From Pleurotus djamor (Eukaryota; Basidiomycota; Agaricomycetes; Agaricales; Pleurotaceae), in the NCBI GenBank assembly GCA_029747585.1, contig JAPEVF010000134.1, forward strand, positions 1 to 64,000: a stretch of 64,000 nucleotides of DNA, in the 5' to 3' direction. The notes below the pieces were generated by a model, which saw nothing but the letters and a program-made list of their open reading frames with translations, did no database searches and was not told the origin of the DNA. Within the stretch, counting starts at the first letter, position 1; each line of letters begins with the position of its first letter. Below are positions 1 through 10,802 of the stretch, piece after piece. Position numbers and translations under genes: made by a program.

Positions 1-143
1 GGAATAATTGTTTAAGCAATTTCCTCAATGATATCAGTTCTCCCGTCATCACTCGTACGTTAGCACTCTAGCAGTGATCACACAGAGCTTGATGCAGACA
101 AAGCAAGTCCCACGTCGGATGTGCAAGCGCTGACTTTACTCAT

Positions 144-1253
144 ATGCAATCCCCAATGGCGACCCCTCTTGTCGGCGTGTCCGCTGCACTTTCAGGTCAA
201 CCACCAAGCCGTACCATCTTTTCGCAGTTCTCACTGGAGAATAAGGTTGCTCTTGTCACTGGAGGCCAGCGAGGACTCGGCCTCGAGGTGGCTCTTGGCT
301 TCGCCGAAGCCGGTGCCGTTGTCTACTGCATCGACGGACAGCGACTTTGAAGTAGCTCAGAAATTCGCCTCAGAACTACCTCCACTAGACATGGCCACTG
401 ATACCAAGAAGGCACGCCTCGAGTATATCAGTGCTGATGTCACGGATCAACTAGGAATTTGGAAAGTGGCTGAGGAAATCGTTGCGAAAGAAGGTCGACT
501 GGATATCTGCTTTGCCAATGCAGGTATCGTCGCGGTTGCCGGATCTTTGGAATTTCCGGCCGATAAATTCACCGAGGTATGTCATACATCGAAACCAAGG
601 AATCGCGAAGTGTGTGTGTACTCACTGGGGGCTGTAGGTCATCAATGTCAATGTCAATGGTGCTTTGTACACTGCACAAGCGGCTGGACGTCAGATGGAA
701 AAGCTAGGCATTTCCGGGAGCATCATCTTCATGGCAAGCATTTGTGGTAGCGTTGCATTCAAGGTATGGTTCTTGGCATAATATCTTCATATTGGTGACA
801 CCCTTTGAATATGTGCGATCTTTCTACGTAGCAATACCATTCTATCGCTTATCACGCCAGCAAGTCCGCCTTGCTTCAAATGGCCCGCTCCATGGCGAGT
901 GAACTCGGGCCCAAAGGAATCCGCGTTAACTCGCTTAGTCCTGGATATATTCGAACCAAGTATGCCTTATCTGTAGATGGCCTTCCATGTCTGACTAATT
1001 TTCTCCTGGATCTGTCAAGATTGAGCGGACCATTCCTCGACGAATCTGGGATGTCAGACGTGTTGTCAGCCCAGAATCCGCTAAGCAGGCTTGGGCGTCC
1101 GGACGAACTTCGAGGAGTCTGTCTGTGGCTAGCAAGTGATGCATCTAGCTTTTGCACAGGGAGCAAGTAAGTCGCCTTTGTGAGAATATCCAGCGGGCTT
1201 AATCAAGTTTTGTGCGTAGCATCGTAGTGGATGGCGGACACCTCGCGTGGTAG
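144..1253 (+). CDS. Short-chain dehydrogenase/reductase (SDR), with a frame break near the N-terminus
   Basis: Classical SDR oxidoreductase, predicted NAD(P)H-dependent. It shows the cofactor loop TGGQRGLG, the NAG motif in FANAGIV, and the catalytic Y-x-x-x-K in AYHASKSALL, followed by GIRVNSLSPGYIRT and a C-terminal VVDGGH. Three introns give a consistent reading: 577-637, 764-831 and 1167-1219. The stop is at 1251-1253. The start at 144 is the first in-frame ATG before the Rossmann fold; 156 is an alternative. Between YCID (about 334) and DFEVAQKF (about 348) the frame shifts, and no GT-AG intron of normal size fits there. This is either a one-base assembly error or a real frameshift. Sequence style resembles fungal polyol/xylulose reductase-type SDRs, but the substrate cannot be fixed. 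Confident in the fold, moderate on integrity. Confidence 0.85.
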
Positions 1254-1612
1254 TCAGCTTGGACATACCCTGAGATTGCAAGTTGTTTATGTCGATTTCT
1301 GCGCCTAGTGAGGAGACACATTGCGGTAGTTGTTCCCTTGTTATGACGTTTGGTTGTTAATATACGTCAGTTGACAATTTGCGGTGGCGAGTGGCGGGGG
1401 ACAAACAAAACATTACAACGCGTTCATAACGCGTATTCATCCTTGTCTAGAATGATCAACAAAGCACAACAACGTATAGTATAAGACGAGGCGGTTCAAC
1501 TGCACTGAATCCTCACTCTGAGCCCCAGCGCGTAAGTCCATTCACATCATATCAGATTCATTCATTCAAACAACCCAACTGACCTTCTTCTCTGCAGCTT
1601 TGTCATTCTACA

Positions 1613-1812
1613 GATTGCGACTTCGTCGGTTCCTGAGCGCCCTATCTCGCAAGACCGCTAGGCCAGGGACAGCTCATAGAGCGCCTGGCTCGTGGAANGG
1701 ACGGGGATANGTCTACGGGACGGGCCCTCGAGAGTTCCCTTCAGTACCATGCTCCCAGACGGACGAAAGTCAATGACTCCCTAGACATGTCAAGGACATG
1801 TTTAGGCGGCGT
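1613..1812 (+). repeat. Element A, body unit 1
   Basis: Diverged tandem unit. The first helix starts CCCTATCTC at 1640-1648 and is closed by GGGGATAN at 1703-1710, which has an N. The inner hairpin is CCAGG...GCTC-ATA-GAGC...CCTGG. CTTCAGT follows at about 1739. The final hairpin pairs CCTAGACATGTC (1780-1791) with GACATGTTTAGG (1795-1806), including one G-U pair. Confidence 0.7.
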
Positions 1813-1964
1813 GTTGGCTGGACTCTGGAAGCATGGACAGCAGGTACTGGTCCACAAGTGGTGAGTTTTGTTTATTTCTTGTGCACGACAAAAACAGGTG
1901 ACTTACATCCCTCTATCTTTTCACATCCCACAGGTCCGGCACACTGCTCAGGTTTCTGATGGCA

Positions 1965-2145
1965 CAGATGACGAACATAAGGTGGTTCCAGACGACGCTA
2001 TCTCTTAACGTCCACGATCGCTCAGAGAGCATCTGGACGGAGATAGGTCGGTCGGCTGGGGTCATTGAACGGTTCGCTTCAGTGTGATCATCCCGGGTGG
2101 ATGCAGGCCATGGCCTCCTAGATGCGAAAGACAGTGTTTAGGTGT
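1965..2145 (+). repeat. Element A, body unit 2
   Basis: CTATCTC (1998-2004) pairs perfectly with GAGATAG (2040-2046) around an inner GCTC-AGA-GAGC hairpin. CTTCAGTG follows. The final hairpin CCTAGATGC (2117-2125) pairs with GTGTTTAGG (2134-2142) throughout if G-U pairs are allowed. Confidence 0.7.
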
Positions 2146-2162
2146 TGCTTTGGCTCTGTACA

Positions 2163-2360
2163 GATGGCGAACACCGACGAACCCAGAAGGCCCTATCTCG
2201 CATGACCGCCCAGGAATCGCTCTCTGAGTGACTGGTTCTTGCTGGACGGAGATAGGGACCACCGGACGGGTCGTCGAGCGGTTTCCTTCAGTGCAGACTC
2301 TCCTGGATAGATGACGGCTACAGTGGCCACCTAGACGCGTCAAGAGGGCGTCTAGGCAAA
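2163..2360 (+). repeat. Element A, body unit 3
   Basis: CCCTATCTC (2191-2199) pairs perfectly with GAGATAGGG (2249-2257). CTTCAGTGC follows. The final hairpin CCTAGACGC (2330-2338) is fully complementary to GCGTCTAGG (2348-2356). The lead-in GATGGCGAACACCGACGAA resembles the stretch preceding unit 2. Confidence 0.7.
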
Positions 2361-2400
2361 GCTGTAGCCCGAGTTCGGGAGCACCCACTATTTGCTACTA

Positions 2401-2914
2401 CCAGCCGGTGGATAGTCTTTCTCCATACTTTGGAACAGCCACCTTGTCGTGTACATATATTTAGTCTTTGCTACCAATATGAATCACAGACGTTTTAACG
2501 GAAAACTTGCCTTGGTATCGATGATGAAGAAACCAAAGCCTCCTCCCCGACACTTCCCATCTTGGGACTGCTTTCACTTGCAAGGATGGAATACTCTTCA
2601 GCTTGAGATCTGAAACCGACATTCATTCGTCACTCACGGAACACAAAAGAGAGAAGCTCTGGGAGAAAGAGCGATCATGGCCTGAACGTTGCGTGTTTCA
2701 GACTATCAACCACCGTTGGAAACTTGTTTGCCATTGCTGCGGGCGGCCCTGCGTTGGACGATGTGCAGAGGGTGAGCCAAAAGACATTGCGTATAAAGGC
2801 GTGGTTGAGCAAAGGAACTGGTGATAAATTCGAGCGTTACGAAGCTCCTATCAGAACAGGGACTTCAAGGAGGTAGCTTTCGCCATCTTTCTTTCTTTCT
2901 TTCTTTCCACAACC
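2401..2914. other. Spacer between element A and gene X1
   Basis: No recognisable coding region. Just before the X1 start there is a CTTT-repeat pyrimidine tract (about 2886-2910), which looks like a basidiomycete promoter/leader CT-rich stretch. Confidence 0.5.
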
Positions 2915-4438
2915 ATGGGCAAGGGCAAACACTCCAGACGCACCGACCGCGACTCTTCGTCTGTAAATATACACGGCGTCCCCTCCAAACCTCGCACAAT
3001 CGTTCGCGCCAACTATCACCACGACCGCATCACTCGCCCGCACCACTACGGTTGCATCATCCTCGCCTTTGCATCAGCGATTCAGCTTATCTCGGACTCT
3101 CATGCTGTCACCCTTCGGCGAGAAGTTGACGTGGAACTGGGCGGGGACCACACCTTCATCTTTGCGGCTCTGTCTGACGGCCGCCAGATTCTAAACATGG
3201 ACCCTTCCTGGGCGTCTCGCAGCGAGAACTACCTATACCGCGTCGTGTCGACCATATCTCTCCGCGTACATGCTTCATCCATGTACAGCTCCAGCCCCCG
3301 TTTCCAGGTGAGTCGCCCTTGGTAATTTATCAGTCACCGCCTGAATATCTTCTTCCTCCGTCAGCTCGTTCTCTGGGCATTGTCATTGCGTACGCTTCGT
3401 GCTGCATTTTTCCGCCTCCTTGCGCCAAAGATATCGTATGTGCTCGAGAAAAACCCGCTGATTGCGTCCGAACTTGAGACAATGTCGCCCAAGGATGACG
3501 AGAACGTCTTATCCGACTGCTTCATGGCGTTCATCGTCTGCATCTGGGAAAGTTCTCGCGACCAGGCTGAAAAGTTTCTTGTCCGTCTCCTTAGTCCGTA
3601 CATCGAAGAGGTGTATTGCTCTAATCTCAACACAACCTTGTGCGCCATCTCCGCTCAATAAAATCCCTTTGTCTTCGACTAACTTTCCATCTATGTTATC
3701 TTAACAAATAGCACATCGCATCGGCTACCTCAGAGTGCCTTTGAACTCCATTCAGGTGGACTTGGAAACGACAACTCTCGGAACTACCGGCGACCCACTG
3801 ACTCATCAGTGGTAGAGGAAACGCCCTCCCTCTCGCGTCAAGGAAACAAAGAAAATGACTCCACTGCTCGTTCTGGTCCGTCTGGGTCTCGTGGCGTCGC
3901 AAAAAGACGACACCAACAACAACAGCCTAACTCTTCTTCCAACCGCAAACGCAAGCTGACCATCGTCCAGTCGTCCACATCTACTGCTGCTTCCCCCGCA
4001 CACTCTGAGAACAAAAAGCGAAGACTTGAAGTTAATCGTCCTCGTCCTTCTTCCTCTCGCGCTCAGCCTCTGTGCTCAGACCAAACTGGCCCTTCTAGCT
4101 ACAAGCGCAAGCTCGACGACATGGTCGCTCCATCTCATAACGCCAGCCCTGGTTCCACCTTTACGTTTACGTTACCTGCTACGGATCTGGACTCTGGTTC
4201 TGACAGAAAGAAACGAAGGATGGACATAGGCAGCCCTCGTCCTCCTCCTTCGGCTCAGCCTCGGGTCCCCCAGATACCTGGTCAGCCTGGAGCTCAGATG
4301 CACCAACCAGAGCCCCCCGAACCTTCTACATATCGTTCCCAAATCCCTCGTAGCGTTGCACGATATGGAAAGAAGCCTCCACACACTCTCCCCTCGTCTT
4401 GTCACCCACAAAACCTCCTAGGCGGCTATCGCGGATGA
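2915..4438 (+). CDS. Orphan protein X1 (family X), long basic C-terminal form
   Basis: Function not recognised. Three exons (2915-3307, 3365-3639, 3712-4438) give about 464 residues. The N-terminal half is shared with X2 and X3: a basic start, a HYGCIILA-type helix, then GGDHTFIF and LNMDPSWASRS. The second exon begins LVLWALSLRTLR and contains ENVLSDCFMAFIVCIW. The third starts with the shared SHRLPQSAFELHSGGLG block. The last ~200 residues are Ser/Pro-rich with repeated basic clusters (KRKLT, KKRRLE, RKKRRMD) that look like nuclear localisation signals. Intron positions and phases match the two paralogs. It lies just downstream of element A in the same orientation. A nuclear role is inferred only from the basic motifs. 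Confidence 0.7.
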
Positions 4439-5256
4439 TGTCGAACGGATGTTCTTGCGCTTCTAAATCATCATGAATTACAACTCCCAAGTCGCTTTGT
4501 CTATTTCTTTTCGCCCTGTACCCACCATATCTTCCTGCTCCCTATATCCTGTATCGTCTCCCTGCTCCCTGTACCGACCTTGCCATGTAGATTCTGTGTC
4601 CATCTATTTTATGTCCCCCCATCTGTATTCTCGTTTCATCCGTCATACATACTTGATTTGTAGCCTTACTATGTACTGTATCTTATTGGTATTTATCTGC
4701 ATTGTACCAACGGAATCGGTTCTGTCAATCCCATCAATATTCACCGAACATTTGTCCAAACCAAACAGGGGAGGATGGGGGTAGTGTCGACGTCGCGCTT
4801 GATGCAAGCGAAGCAAGCACAGTCGCAAGTACATGCTTCGCCTATGTGGCTCGACTCTTCCTAAGTACTTACCAGCAAACATACNTTTTTATCGCATCTT
4901 CAGTAAGATGAGTCTAGTGTCACTTCAGCAACGGCTCGGAGAGAAAGTAGTGCTTCAGTATGCCTCTGCATGCTTCGTGCTTCGATACGGTAGCAGGGGC
5001 TATCAGCCCTGTTCGGTCCGACAACTTACGAGGCGCGAGGACGGGAACGGTCAAATGTTCAACCCAATGGATCCTCTTGTCGAGAAAACCCCAATACAGG
5101 AATACCGCCACAATATCGATGCGGGTCATATCTTCATGGATGGAGTGCATCTTCCGGGTAGATTTGAGGAGTAAATAGCGATGTTCGTACAACAGGTTAT
5201 AACGATGCGTGCGCAGGGTGAAAAGTGTGTCTAGATGTGGCGTGGCGTTATCAGCG
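4439..5256. other. Convergent intergenic region
   Basis: Lies between the 3' ends of X1 and eIF2alpha. It is T/C-rich after X1, consistent with a 3' untranslated region. An N occurs at about 4885. I see no credible gene or RNA in it. Confidence 0.5.
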
Positions 5257-6687
5257 TTAGACTTCCTCCTCCTCTTCGTCTCCCGATACTTCTTCGTTCT
5301 CTTGCTCGGCCTTGGCCATAAGTTGGGCAAGGTCTTGCTCATCCGTCTCCGATACGGCTTTGGGCTATAGACAGACAGGTCAAGATGAGGTAAGGTAGAG
5401 AGTGAAGATACCAACGAGGGCCATACCTTCATCTTTACGATGAGCGCGCCGCCTTGGTCTTCGATCGTACTCTGGATAGATTCAATGGCACGTTCCAGTC
5501 GCTCGACCGCGGCATACTGGTATTGAAAGAGAAAGTCAGCGTCGGCACCCAAAAACCATGTGCAATAACTCACTTTGTCCGTAGCATTCGTGCTCAAGAC
5601 GTACAATGGTGGTGCAACCAATTTAGCTTTGATAGGAACAGCTTCCGTGCTGGCTTTCTCGCCAGCTTTTAAGGCCTTCTTGATCGCATCTATACCAGCT
5701 GGCGTATAACAGGTAAGCTCGATATCGGCTCGGAGCTTGATAGGTTGCGGTGTGAGCCTTCGTGCGATCGTCGACAAGAGGATGGTAAGCGTTGATTGGG
5801 GGATTGGTGTGGGCAGCGATGAGACTACATTATCTGGCTCCCTGTCAAGAAATCATATTGAACGTGAGCAAGGAGGTTGTTTGAAAGGTTACTGACGTTA
5901 GAGCCAGTTTAAAGGCATCGTATGGGTGTCCAAATTTGATCCCCAAAGGCCAGGCGATCTGTTCATACAGCTTTTCTAGCCTCTCCTCTTCATTCGGCCC
6001 CATTCTATATCCCCCAGCATCATCCTCAGCAGGCGCGCCCTCGTCAGCGTTCTGAGCTTGCTTGGCGCGTTTCGATCTCTTCGACTCCTTCTCCTTGCCC
6101 TGCTGGTCAGCATCCGCGACAGGTGCCTGCGCCTCCGGGGCTGCAGGATCCGAGGTAGCTGCGTCAGCTGAGGGTATTTTCGATGCAACATGTCTCATGA
6201 TGGAAGCAACCGTTTTCGACTTCATGTACCGTTCTTCGCATTTTGTAATATCCTCAGCGGAAACACGTCGTTTTGAGAGATCGATATAGCCTATTTGCAT
6301 GATCGGTGCAAGTGTATACATGAGCACACACCCAGTAGTATAAGCGAGATAATGAATGGGACAGATCGCACTAACCCTTCTCTTTATCCACACGAAGTAC
6401 AACCACAACTTCATTCCTACCAACACGGATCAACTTTTGAATCGACCGAATGCGACGTCTTGAAAGTTCCGAAAGCAGAATCATCCCTTCAATATTGTCG
6501 TATTCCAGCTACTGGCACGAAAGGTCCGGCGAAAAAGCATATCGATTGGGATTGAGTCAACAGCTACTCGTCCAGAATCCAGGATCATGCTCACCAATTT
6601 GACATAGGCTCCCATTTCGGCGATCTGACGAACTTGTACCATGACAAGCTCGTCAACCTCTGGGTATCGTTGTTCGTAGTATCGCAT
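5257..6687 (-). CDS. SUI2: Translation initiation factor eIF2 alpha subunit
   Basis: Alpha subunit of eIF2, the GTP-binding factor that brings initiator tRNA to the 40S ribosome. Six exons on the minus strand (6687-6595, 6508-6376, 6290-5897, 5841-5574, 5516-5427, 5364-5257) give about 361 residues. The N-terminal S1 domain reads [16 protein letters not shown] and AEMGAYVKL. The regulatory phosphorylation segment ELSRRRIRS is intact, with the serine equivalent to Ser51. The helical and C-terminal domains follow ([47 protein letters not shown]), then an acidic tail. The usual length is about 300-315, and the excess is one low-complexity insert (see findings). It is head-to-head with SmD1. The family assignment is secure. 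Confidence 0.95.
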
Positions 6688-6910
6688 TTTCGGGAGAATG
6701 TAGAAGGTAACCTCGAAGAGGAGAATACAGAAATTTTGAGGTCAACTTGGGAAGGTTCCCACAGTCAATAAACAGGACTCCCACGATCAATAGATAGATG
6801 TTCTCACGATCAATCTTGGCGCATCGACAGTGCACGCGCCCTAGTCCTCGTCGTTTCTGACGACGTCCAGCCCATATCAAGCCAACGAATAACGTGCTGG
6901 CTAATCCAAG
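6688..6910. promoter_or_regulatory. Shared divergent promoter region of eIF2alpha and SmD1
   Basis: Only about 220 bp separate the two divergent start codons, so both core promoters and leaders must lie here. I see no clear TATA box. Two similar motifs (CACGATCAAT and CACAGTCAAT) occur around 6750-6810. Confidence 0.5.
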
Positions 6911-7412
6911 ATGAAGTTGGTTCGGTGAGTATACATCATCCTTACTTTCATGTTCATGCATCTCACCTTTCGTATGTCTTTTTCTTTCTAGATTTTTGAT
7001 GAAACTCAACAATGAGACCGTGACCATCGAGCTGAAGAACGGCTCGGTCGTCCATGGCACGATTACTGGTCTGTTCAGATGTTCATTGACCCTTCATCTA
7101 CTCATCATCTTGTCAATGGATCTAGGCGTTGACATGCAAATGAATACGCACCTTAAAACAGTCAAAATGACCACGAGAAACCGCGATCCTACATCGCTCG
7201 ATTCCCTCTCAATACGAGGAAATAACATCCGATACTTCGTCCTCCCTGATGCTCTTCCCTTGGACACGCTGCTCGTGGACGACGCACCCAAACCTAAAGG
7301 CAGGAAGAAGGAGGCTGATGCACGTGGAAGAGGAAGAGGTGGTCGTGGCGGTGGCGACCGTGGTGGACGAGGAGGACGGGGACGGGGAAGAGGACGGGGC
7401 AGGGGTTTCTAA
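6911..7412 (+). CDS. SMD1: Small nuclear ribonucleoprotein Sm D1
   Basis: Core Sm-ring protein of spliceosomal U1, U2, U4 and U5 snRNPs. Three exons (6911-6924, 6992-7068, 7126-7412) give about 125 residues, close to the 119 of animal SmD1. Sm1 is visible in [26 protein letters not shown] and Sm2 in [15 protein letters not shown] and [14 protein letters not shown]. The tail is an RG/RGG repeat typical of SmD1, a substrate for arginine dimethylation. The tiny 14 nt first exon encodes MKLVR and is needed to recover the conserved N-terminus. Confidence 0.95.
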
Positions 7413-7639
7413 AAGCCTAGTTGCTGCCTCGGCATTTCCTTGGACGAAGAAAAACTGTGCATACAATGTTCTTTTCTCCCTTTCTCGTACTTTTCATGTT
7501 GTCCATGTACCAATCTATCTGACGTGCTGAACCGTGCATCGAATGCTGCCTTTTCCGTTTGAATGTGGTGTGGAGGGAGGAGGAGGAAGAGAAAATAGCT
7601 TGGCCGGGATGCATGTAACCTTCTTTCCTTCTTACCATC

Positions 7640-9184
7640 ATGTCGTTCGCTCGACGTTTATACCATTCTGCAACAATACACAAACTCATGTCGGCGTCGT
7701 CATCGACCGTGAACACTCCTCAACGCGTCGCCGTCAATGGTTGGATTAAATCCGTTCGCAAGCAGNAAAAAAGTTGCGTTCGCGGTTGTCTCCGATGGAA
7801 GCGACATACGAGGACTGCAGCTCGTTTTTCCGGACCCAAGCGTTGCCAAAGAGTGTGTTTTAGCCTTTCTCTGCTCGACGGAGCGATGTACTGAGTTTCA
7901 GTCTTACGAATGGCGCCTCAGTCCTCGTTAAAGGTGACCTCGTCGCCAGCCCTTCCCAAGGCCAAGAGAAAGAACTTCTAGTCAAAGACTTAGAGGTCCT
8001 AGGTGAATCTGATCCTCAAGTCCGTCTTCTTCTCTCTCTCAACTCGAAACATTCCTCATAGTGCATCTCAGACGTACCCAATCCAAAAGCAGACTTTGTC
8101 AACGGAGTATCTGAGGGATAATGTCCATTTACGCGCTCGGACGGATAGGATTGCTGCTATGCTCAGATTGCGGAGTCATACAGCACGTACTCTGGGTACA
8201 TGGTTCGAGGTACGTTGTCAACGCCGTCCTTTTCACGCGTCGTCGCCTTATGCCGCCTTGCAGGACCAAGGATTCATCAGCGTTCATACGCCAATCTTAA
8301 CGGGAAACGACTGCGAAGGCGCTGGCGAAGCGTTCAAGTTGGCACCCGCTGCTCTCCATCCAGACGCTACTCCATCATCCGAACAGGATCCTTCAGCTGA
8401 ATTCTTCTCCCGCCCAGCGTATCTCAGCGTCTCTGCACAACTTCACCTGGAGGCTCTAGCTTGGGCAATGGGACGGGTGTATACTCTTGGTCCCTGCTTT
8501 CGTGCAGAACACTCTATGACCGGGCGTCACCTATCAGAGTTCTGGATGCTCGAGGCAGAATGGAACTTGGATTCCGGCAATGAGCTCGGGAAAATATGCG
8601 ACACCGTCGAAGGCAGTCTCAAACATCTCTTGACTTCCATCCACGATGCTTCGCCGGGAATGCTCGAAGACAGCCACGCGTTGGACTTGGATGCAAATTT
8701 GCGCAAACCATGGCCTCGCATGACGTATGATGAGGCGATTAACATCCTCAAAGAGAGCGAACAGAATTTCAAATTCCCAGTGAAGTGGGGGAATGGGCTC
8801 CAGAGTGAGCATGAAAAGTTCCTAGCGGAAGAAGTTGTCAAAAGCCCTCTCTTCGTGACGGACTATCCAAAGGACGTCAAGCCGTTCTACATGCGTATCA
8901 ACCCCGATGGAAGGACTGTCGGCTGCTTCGACTTGCTCGTACCGGGTATCGGTGAACTCGCTGGCGGTTCTGTACGTGAGGATCGTCTCGACCGACTCCT
9001 CAATGTATTGCCGCCTTCGGCCGCAAAGGACCTCGAATGGTACGTCGACCTCCGTCGGCACGGTAGCTCGCCACATGGAGGTTTTGGTATAGGTTTCGAG
9101 CGGTTGATTTGCTGGATATCGGGCATTGATAACATCAGGGAATCCATACCTGTCCCGAGATGGGCAGGAAGACTTCTCCTTTAG
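7640..9184 (+). CDS. Asparaginyl-tRNA synthetase, probably mitochondrial
   Basis: Class II aminoacyl-tRNA synthetase charging tRNA-Asn. Exons 7640-7852, 7902-8019, 8072-8209 and 8264-9184 give about 462 residues if the N at 7766 is ignored. That single N sits at the edge of an A run and breaks the frame in VAVNGWIKSVRKQ-KKVAFAVV. The order is an OB-fold anticodon domain, motif 1 (QGFISVHTPIL), motif 2 (GPCFRAEHSMTGRHLSEFWMLEAEW) and motif 3 (GFGIGFERLICW). The short length and the basic, Ser-rich start MSFARRLYHSATIHK suggest mitochondrial import, like yeast Slm5. Confidence 0.9.
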
Positions 9185-9615
9185 TTGTGTTGTAGGTCCC
9201 CTGTTGTTGCGCTTAACTCTCAATCAATGTTCAGTTGCTTTAGTCCAAGAAGCGAAGGGTTGCAGAATGTCTACCGCCACAGCTTTGAGGGAGCATGTTC
9301 AATTAGTAGACTCAATACCCCTTCAGCAGCGTTCGGCGAAGAAGTGGTGTTTGCACCTACGGGCAGCCGGTCAAGCATTGGCGGCCTCGTGACCAGGCCG
9401 ATCGGATTCGACTCCTCTCTCGCAATCGCACAATGCGGCATGCTCAGTTGTTTTACAAGATGTTCCACTATGAGTGGTAACCCACCCAGGCCGTTCAGAA
9501 ACTAGCGAAACTGAAAAATTGTCAGGTCTCCAACAGTTTCATCGACCCTCTGGTGGCTCTGGCTTAAAGCCCCGAGGGTCGTGCGCTCATGGGTTTATTG
9601 CTTTCTCATTCGCAG
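9185..9615. other. Intergenic region, probably holding the unresolved 5' exon(s) of the APH-like gene
   Basis: No conserved coding segment is visible. A CGCAG acceptor at 9611-9615 precedes the first recognisable APH-like codons, and no in-frame ATG lies just upstream of them, so at least one 5' exon should be here. Confidence 0.4.
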
Positions 9616-10456
9616 AATTGGAAAGCGGGACATCAGCACGACATATAAACTCCCCATTGGCCTCTATATCAAATTTGGTCTAACGCCTGACGAACCTTTG
9701 GTGGTGGACTTCGTGCGGAAGAACACTACCATTCCCGTTCCTACAATCCTCGACGTTATACCAACTACTAGCACTCTCGGTCTCCTGGACCCAGATCCAA
9801 TTTGGCATACAAACGCTCCCAAATGGTGGAAGAACCCACCAGGACCAGATGGTAAATCCATCTCGTGGATGTTTGTCATGACCGAAATCCCAGGAAGACT
9901 CCTATACGAGCGTGGCCAAGGCTTTCTGTTGAGCGATGCTACAGCAGAACAAAGATGTTCATTTGAAGAAACAATAGCCTCATGGACTGCGCAGCTGCAC
10001 GAGATATCGTCACCTCCCGATTTCCCTCCAGAAAGGGTGTCTGGTTTTCTTGGTGGTCGTTTCAAGAGCTACCGAATCAGCAACCACCTTGTTGGTCCAT
10101 ATCGCGACACGGCCGACTTCCATTCTCAAGGCTTTTGCACCGTTCGAGACGAGCGAATGAAAGATAGACATATACGTCGGCTGGTAGACGAGAGACTTAA
10201 GAAGAAATATCGCATCTGCCTTACACATGGGGATATCGTACCGCACAACATTATCGTAGATGAAAACTGCCAACCTGTCGGTTTGATCGACTGGGAAACT
10301 GCAGGATGGATGCCGGAGTACTGGGAAACTGCCATGGCGTCGCGTTATGACTACTGGCGCTGGGACATATGGAAGGACATTATACGCGGCGCTTTCACTC
10401 AGTACGACAATGATTTGATATTGGAGAGGTTGATTCAGCTAGATCACGACTCGTAA
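9616..10456 (+). CDS. Aminoglycoside phosphotransferase/choline kinase-like protein (5' end unresolved)
   Basis: Protein-kinase-like fold of the APH family, a large expanded group in fungi with mostly unknown small-molecule substrates. Visible motifs are TPDEPLVVDFVRKNTTIPVP, ISWMFVMTEIPG, the Brenner-type catalytic segment LTHGDIVPHNIIVD (10224-10260) and the metal-binding LIDWETAGWMPEYWE. Between these two, the catalytic Asp and Asn are both present. The conserved C-terminal part is a single exon ending at a stop at 10454-10456. The frame has no ATG near its left edge, so an upstream exon is required. The substrate cannot be predicted. Such genes are not antibiotic resistance determinants by default. 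Confidence 0.8.
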
Positions 10457-10625
10457 TATTTGTAGAAGGGTAGTTGTAAGCCTGCATATAAGATATCTCC
10501 GTAGTCCTTTTCATTCGATTTGATCAATATTAAGCGAACTCGAAGGCCGAACCTCGAAAACCTCGACGAAGGTGGATGAAGACGGATGAAGACGGATGTC
10601 AAAAACATACGCAACACCGATGTCG

Positions 10626-10699
10626 TGGCCAACGTGGGGATCGAACCCAAGACCTTCGCGTTATTAGCACGACGCTCTAACCAGCTGAGCTAGTCGGCC
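10626..10699 (-). tRNA. tRNA-Ile (anticodon AAT)
   Basis: Seventy-four nucleotides fold into a complete cloverleaf. The acceptor GGCCGAC pairs with GTTGGCC, followed by discriminator A. The D arm is GCTC...GAGC, the anticodon loop CTAATAA, and the T loop TTCGATC. There is no intron. The outermost T-stem pair is a T/C mismatch; the rest pair. A-box GCTCAGCTGGTTAGAGC and B-box GGTTCGATCCC are visible. Confidence 0.95.
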
Positions 10700-10802
10700 C
10701 ACAAAAACTCATGGCAACGGTGTCAAGTGCATACTGAGTGATCTTGATGGAAAGGATACAAAATGACGAGAATAGATTTGCGACGTGATAGTATGAAGAT
10801 CA

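Larger units (their letters stand above)
1400..2400 (+). ncRNA. Structured-RNA element A (three tandem bodies, spliced, TATA-like promoter)
   Basis: Founder-like locus of the dispersed family described in the findings. An ACAACGCG box lies near 1415 and a TATAAG box at 1480-1485. About 29 nt downstream begins a short exon, ATCCTCACTC (about 1509-1531), ending at GTAAGT. Intron 1 is about 1532-1597, with CTGAC branch-like and TCTGCAG sites. Exon 2 carries body unit 1. A second intron-like segment, 1861-1933, separates it from units 2 and 3. No open frame is shared between the units, whereas their helices pair (see the separate unit entries). Transcription and splicing are inferred from signals only. 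Two N bases lie in unit 1. Confidence 0.6.

Noticed and set aside
1613..2360. Known self-cleaving ribozymes (hammerhead, HDV-like) in the RNA bodies
   Set aside because: I could not find the hammerhead core or a double-pseudoknot layout. The conserved CAAGACC and CTTTCAGT segments do not fit either.
3462..3600. Weak resemblance of X exon 2 (ENVL-DC-MAFI) to the RNase III KxxADxxEALIGA region
   Set aside because: The NERLEFLGD signature is absent, and the acidic metal-binding residues are not in place.
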